Assembly: GCA_963792405.1 (NCBI GenBank)
Contig: CAWBVU010000006.1
Coordinates: 1,984,001 to 2,048,000 of the forward strand
Reading direction: 5' to 3'
From: SZUA-442 sp963792405
GTDB lineage: Bacteria > Actinomycetota > Acidimicrobiia > Spongiisociales > UBA5794
DNA length: 64,000 nucleotides
The notes below the pieces were generated by a model. The model was not told the origin of the DNA and made no database searches. It saw only the letters and a program-made list of their open reading frames with translations. The translations under genes were made by a program, and so were the position numbers. The stretch's first letter is position 1. Each line of letters starts with the position of its first letter. Positions 61,542 to 64,000 of the stretch are shown here, in pieces.

Positions 61542-64000
61542 CGTCGGTCGCCGAGTCCTTCGAGCACCGAGGCCAGCTTGTCCATCTCCGACGCAGGGAC
61601 CTCGGGGAGGTCAGGGCGAGGTGGCGGCGATGCGGACGGAGTCCCCTCGCCGACGCCCACCCGTGCGGCGAGGCGCTCGATCGTGAGGGCTTCGAACAGG
61701 TCGGGAAGGGTGATCTCGATCCCGGCGTGATGGGCCCTCGCGACGATCTGGATGGCCATGATCGAGTCGCCGCCGAGCTCGAAGAAGTCGTCGCGCACAC
61801 CGATGCCGTGGATGCCGATGACGTCCTCCCAGATCCGGGTCATGACCGTCTCCCGCTCCGTGCGGGGAGCCATGAACACCGTGCCGATCTCGGGGCGGCT
61901 CGTGTCGGGATCGGGGAGGGCGTCCCTGTCGACCTTCCCGTTCCCGGTCAAGGGGATCGCATCGACGCGGATGAAGCGGGTCGGGACGATCTGGCTCGGG
62001 AGCCTCTGGGCAGCGATGGCGCGCAGTTCCGGCATCGGGATCTCGACGGGTGCCGCGTAGTAGGACACGAGTTGATGACCCGCCTCGTGCTCGGTCACGT
62101 CCTCGGGGAACCCGATCTCGTGGAGGATGCGCGCCACCTCGGCCACATCGATGTCGTCGTCGAGCTCCTCGAGCGCCGCATCGCGGGTCTTGTGGCCGAG
62201 CCGGACGTCCCAGCTGTACGGGAGGGCGTAGTTGTGGTGACCGCGCGTCCGCGTGTGGTAGTAGATGCCGACGTCGTTGATGAGGCAGTTCGTCGAGCGC
62301 CCGGTGTCGGTGGGTCGTACCCAGGGCACCCGTTCACCGAGATAGGCGTAGAGCTCGTCGAGGGAGACATCGACGTATCGATAGAAGTCGACGAAGCGGA
62401 CCTCGTCGAAGATCCGATCGTCATCGAAGATGCCGACGTCGAGCCGCCGTCGCACGGCATCGTCCACGCGGTGGTAGGCCTTGCGGGCCTCGAGCACGTC
62501 CGCATCGATCTGGTCCGACGTGACCGCCAACTCCGTGAAGAGCTCCTTGGTGAGCCGCGTCTCGAAGAACTGGCCGCGTGAGAGTCCCGTCACGATGAAC
62601 GGGATGCCCGTGTCGTGGGCCATCTGCATGCTGAGCGTGTAGATGGTCTTGAAACACCCTTGGCAGACGTTGGCGTGCCGCTGGAGGCTGTCCACGAAGA
62701 TCTCGTTCATCGCAGGGGTGGTCGCGAACACATGGTCGACGCCGAGGGTGTCGACCACCCTCGAGATGTTGGCCTTGGCCTGGTCCGAGATGTAGCCGTT
62801 GTCGAGTGTGAACGCGAGGACCCGCAGCCCCATGTCGACGAGCCTGCAGAGGACGTAGGTGCTGTCCTTGCCGCCGCTCAGCAGCGAGATGCAATCGTAT
62901 TCGGCGCCGGATGACGCGCCCGAGGTGAGGATCTCACGCAGTTCGTCCTCCGGCTTGAAGTACACCTGGGCGACCTCGACGTAGGAGTCGAACGAGCGGC
63001 ACTCACTGCAGACGCGCTCGGCGTCGAAGGAGACGCCCGGGTAGTCGGACCCGAGGCCACAGCGCGAGCATCGCACGAGCTCATCGGCACTCGGTCGATC
63101 GCGGTGTCTCCACATCTTCGCGGCCGTCGCAACCACCCCCGGATGCGAGGCGATCGCTGCTTCCACCTCACCGAGCTCGACCCGGACGCCGCGGATCTTC
63201 ACCTGATCGTCCCTCCGACCGAGGTACTCGATCGTCCCGTCCGGGCGCACTCTCGCGACGTCTCCTGTGGCGTACATCCGCCACTCGCCGAGCAGCTCAC
63301 TCGGGACGAATCGCTCGGCGGTGAGGTCGGGGCGACCGGCGTACCCCCGTGCGACACCGGCACCCGCCACCCACAGGTCGCCGGGGACGCCGAAGGGGAC
63401 GGGCTGACCTGCGCGATCGAGCACGTGGGCCCGCATCCCATCGATCGGACGACCGATGGGGACACTTCCACCCACGTCGGCGAGGGGGTCGTACGTGTGC
63501 ACGATGCAGCCGACCGTCGCCTCGGTCGGTCCGTATTCGTTGTGGATGCTGACCCGACCATCGAAGCGTTCGTGGATGCGGCGAGCGACCGCCGTGGTCA
63601 GGTCCTCCCCTCCCACGATCAACTGGCGGATCCTGGACACCCCGCCCGGTCGGTCGCCCAGCATGGCGAGGTGCGAAGGGGTCAACTTCACGATGTCGAC
63701 GGCGTCGTCATCGAACACATCCAGCACGGACAGGTCGGCCGATGTGGCATCCTCGCCGTAGACGCGGATCGAACCTCCCGATACGAGTGGAACGAAGATC
63801 GAGGTGACGGTGAGATCGAAGGTGAGCGGCGTGAAGAGGGGAAAGGCGAGGCGCCTCCCGCCGTCGTAGAAGCTGCTCGCCCACGCGACGTAGTTCGCCA
63901 GCGACCCGTGCTCGACCATCACACCCTTGGGAGTTCCCGTCGAGCCCGATGTGTACAGCACGTAGGCGAGGTCGCCACCATCGATGGGCGATCCTCGATC
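61538..64000 (-). CDS. Nonribosomal peptide synthetase with PP-loop ATP-pyrophosphatase inserted in the adenylation domain (partial)
   Basis: Open to the window edge; 820 residues visible, N-terminus missing. Numbering starts at the methionine-equivalent at 63961. A3 is YTSGSTGTPKG, A5 NEYGPTEATVG, A7/A8 YATGDVAR and GRRDDQVKIRGVRVELGEVE (249-268). The pocket residues D-L-T-K-I-G-E-V-G-K match the known asparagine code. A9/A10 resume at LPSQIVP (654) and NGKVDR (674). Between them, at about 298-625, lies a complete PP-loop enzyme: zinc knuckle C298/C301/C318/C321, P-loop LLSGGKDS (360-367) and a CQGCF motif (C433/C436). The carrier domain follows (Ser733 in GGDSIM). The insert most resembles N-acetyl sugar amidotransferases (WbpG/PseA). 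Confidence 0.92.
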   Translation of the reverse strand, partial: DRGSPIDGGDLAYVLYTSGSTGTPKGVMVEHGSLANYVAWASSFYDGGRRLAFPLFTPLTFDLTVTSIFVPLVSGGSIRVYGEDATSADLSVLDVFDDDAVDIVKLTPSHLAMLGDRPGGVSRIRQLIVGGEDLTTAVARRIHERFDGRVSIHNEYGPTEATVGCIVHTYDPLADVGGSVPIGRPIDGMRAHVLDRAGQPVPFGVPGDLWVAGAGVARGYAGRPDLTAERFVPSELLGEWRMYATGDVARVRPDGTIEYLGRRDDQVKIRGVRVELGEVEAAIASHPGVVATAAKMWRHRDRPSADELVRCSRCGLGSDYPGVSFDAERVCSECRSFDSYVEVAQVYFKPEDELREILTSGASSGAEYDCISLLSGGKDSTYVLCRLVDMGLRVLAFTLDNGYISDQAKANISRVVDTLGVDHVFATTPAMNEIFVDSLQRHANVCQGCFKTIYTLSMQMAHDTGIPFIVTGLSRGQFFETRLTKELFTELAVTSDQIDADVLEARKAYHRVDDAVRRRLDVGIFDDDRIFDEVRFVDFYRYVDVSLDELYAYLGERVPWVRPTDTGRSTNCLINDVGIYYHTRTRGHHNYALPYSWDVRLGHKTRDAALEELDDDIDVAEVARILHEIGFPEDVTEHEAGHQLVSYYAAPVEIPMPELRAIAAQRLPSQIVPTRFIRVDAIPLTGNGKVDRDALPDPDTSRPEIGTVFMAPRTERETVMTRIWEDVIGIHGIGVRDDFFELGGDSIMAIQIVARAHHAGIEITLPDLFEALTIERLAARVGVGEGTPSASPPPRPDLPEVPASEMDKLASVLEGLGDRR

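Noticed and set aside
1..64000. tRNA, rRNA, CRISPR arrays and insertion sequences
   Set aside because: All gaps between genes are under 200 bases, and none shows tRNA-like cloverleafs, spaced repeats or transposase remnants.

Overview
The window is about 70% G+C, densely coded on both strands, and joined by many ATGA/GTGA stop-start overlaps. The families point to an actinobacterium (DUF222/HNH endonuclease, septum-formation protein, DUF5667, heliorhodopsin); the class cannot be fixed from this sequence, and an acidimicrobial-like lineage is only a guess. Several genes carry a TANNNT hexamer 6-8 nt before the start codon, as expected for leaderless transcripts. No rRNA, tRNA, CRISPR array or insertion sequence was seen, and no gene-free stretch exceeds 300 bases.

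Layout. (1) 1-1405: an ECF sigma factor with its DUF5667 membrane partner (cut by the window edge) and a secreted Asp-rich repeat protein. (2) 1565-10103: a large glucosidase, a heliorhodopsin, a Gfo/Idh/MocA oxidoreductase with a GlcG/HbpS protein, a DUF222-HNH protein, a PRC-barrel-like protein, a mechanosensitive-channel-like protein and a zinc-ribbon protein. (3) 10284-21585: membrane proteins, a multi-pass histidine kinase directly after an alpha-oxoamine synthase, a secreted beta-helix protein, an ABC-2 exporter and a septum-formation protein. (4) 21668-25623: a 2-oxoacid:ferredoxin oxidoreductase (KorA plus a KorB-gamma fusion), an aminotransferase and a tiny zinc ribbon.

(5) 25632-51935 is a purine/ureide catabolic island. 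Adenine deaminase and 8-oxoguanine deaminase feed the purine pool. XdhABC and an XdhD-type enzyme hydroxylate purines, with molybdenum/selenium maturation genes (mocA, xdhC/coxI, yqeB, yqeC). YgfK, SsnA and HyuA reduce and open rings. YgeW and a second carbamoyltransferase can yield carbamoyl phosphate, and a carbamate kinase makes ATP from it. Two fold-type II PLP enzymes probably handle the carbon skeleton. A GntR regulator sits between two divergent arms. This resembles the anaerobic uricolysis clusters of gut bacteria, but ygeY is absent and extra enzymes take its place.

(6) 51914-54540: a flavin-reductase-like protein, a hydrolase and an acyl-CoA dehydrogenase. (7) 54565-64000: a three-gene nonribosomal peptide synthetase, read right to left. 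The first protein (start outside the window) has an adenylation domain with an asparagine-type specificity code and a whole PP-loop ATP-pyrophosphatase domain inserted between motifs A8 and A9. The second is C-A-PCP-E. The third is C-PCP-TE without an adenylation domain. The PP-loop insertion is the most unusual feature of the window and suggests an on-line change of the asparagine side-chain amide, for instance to an amidine or thioamide.
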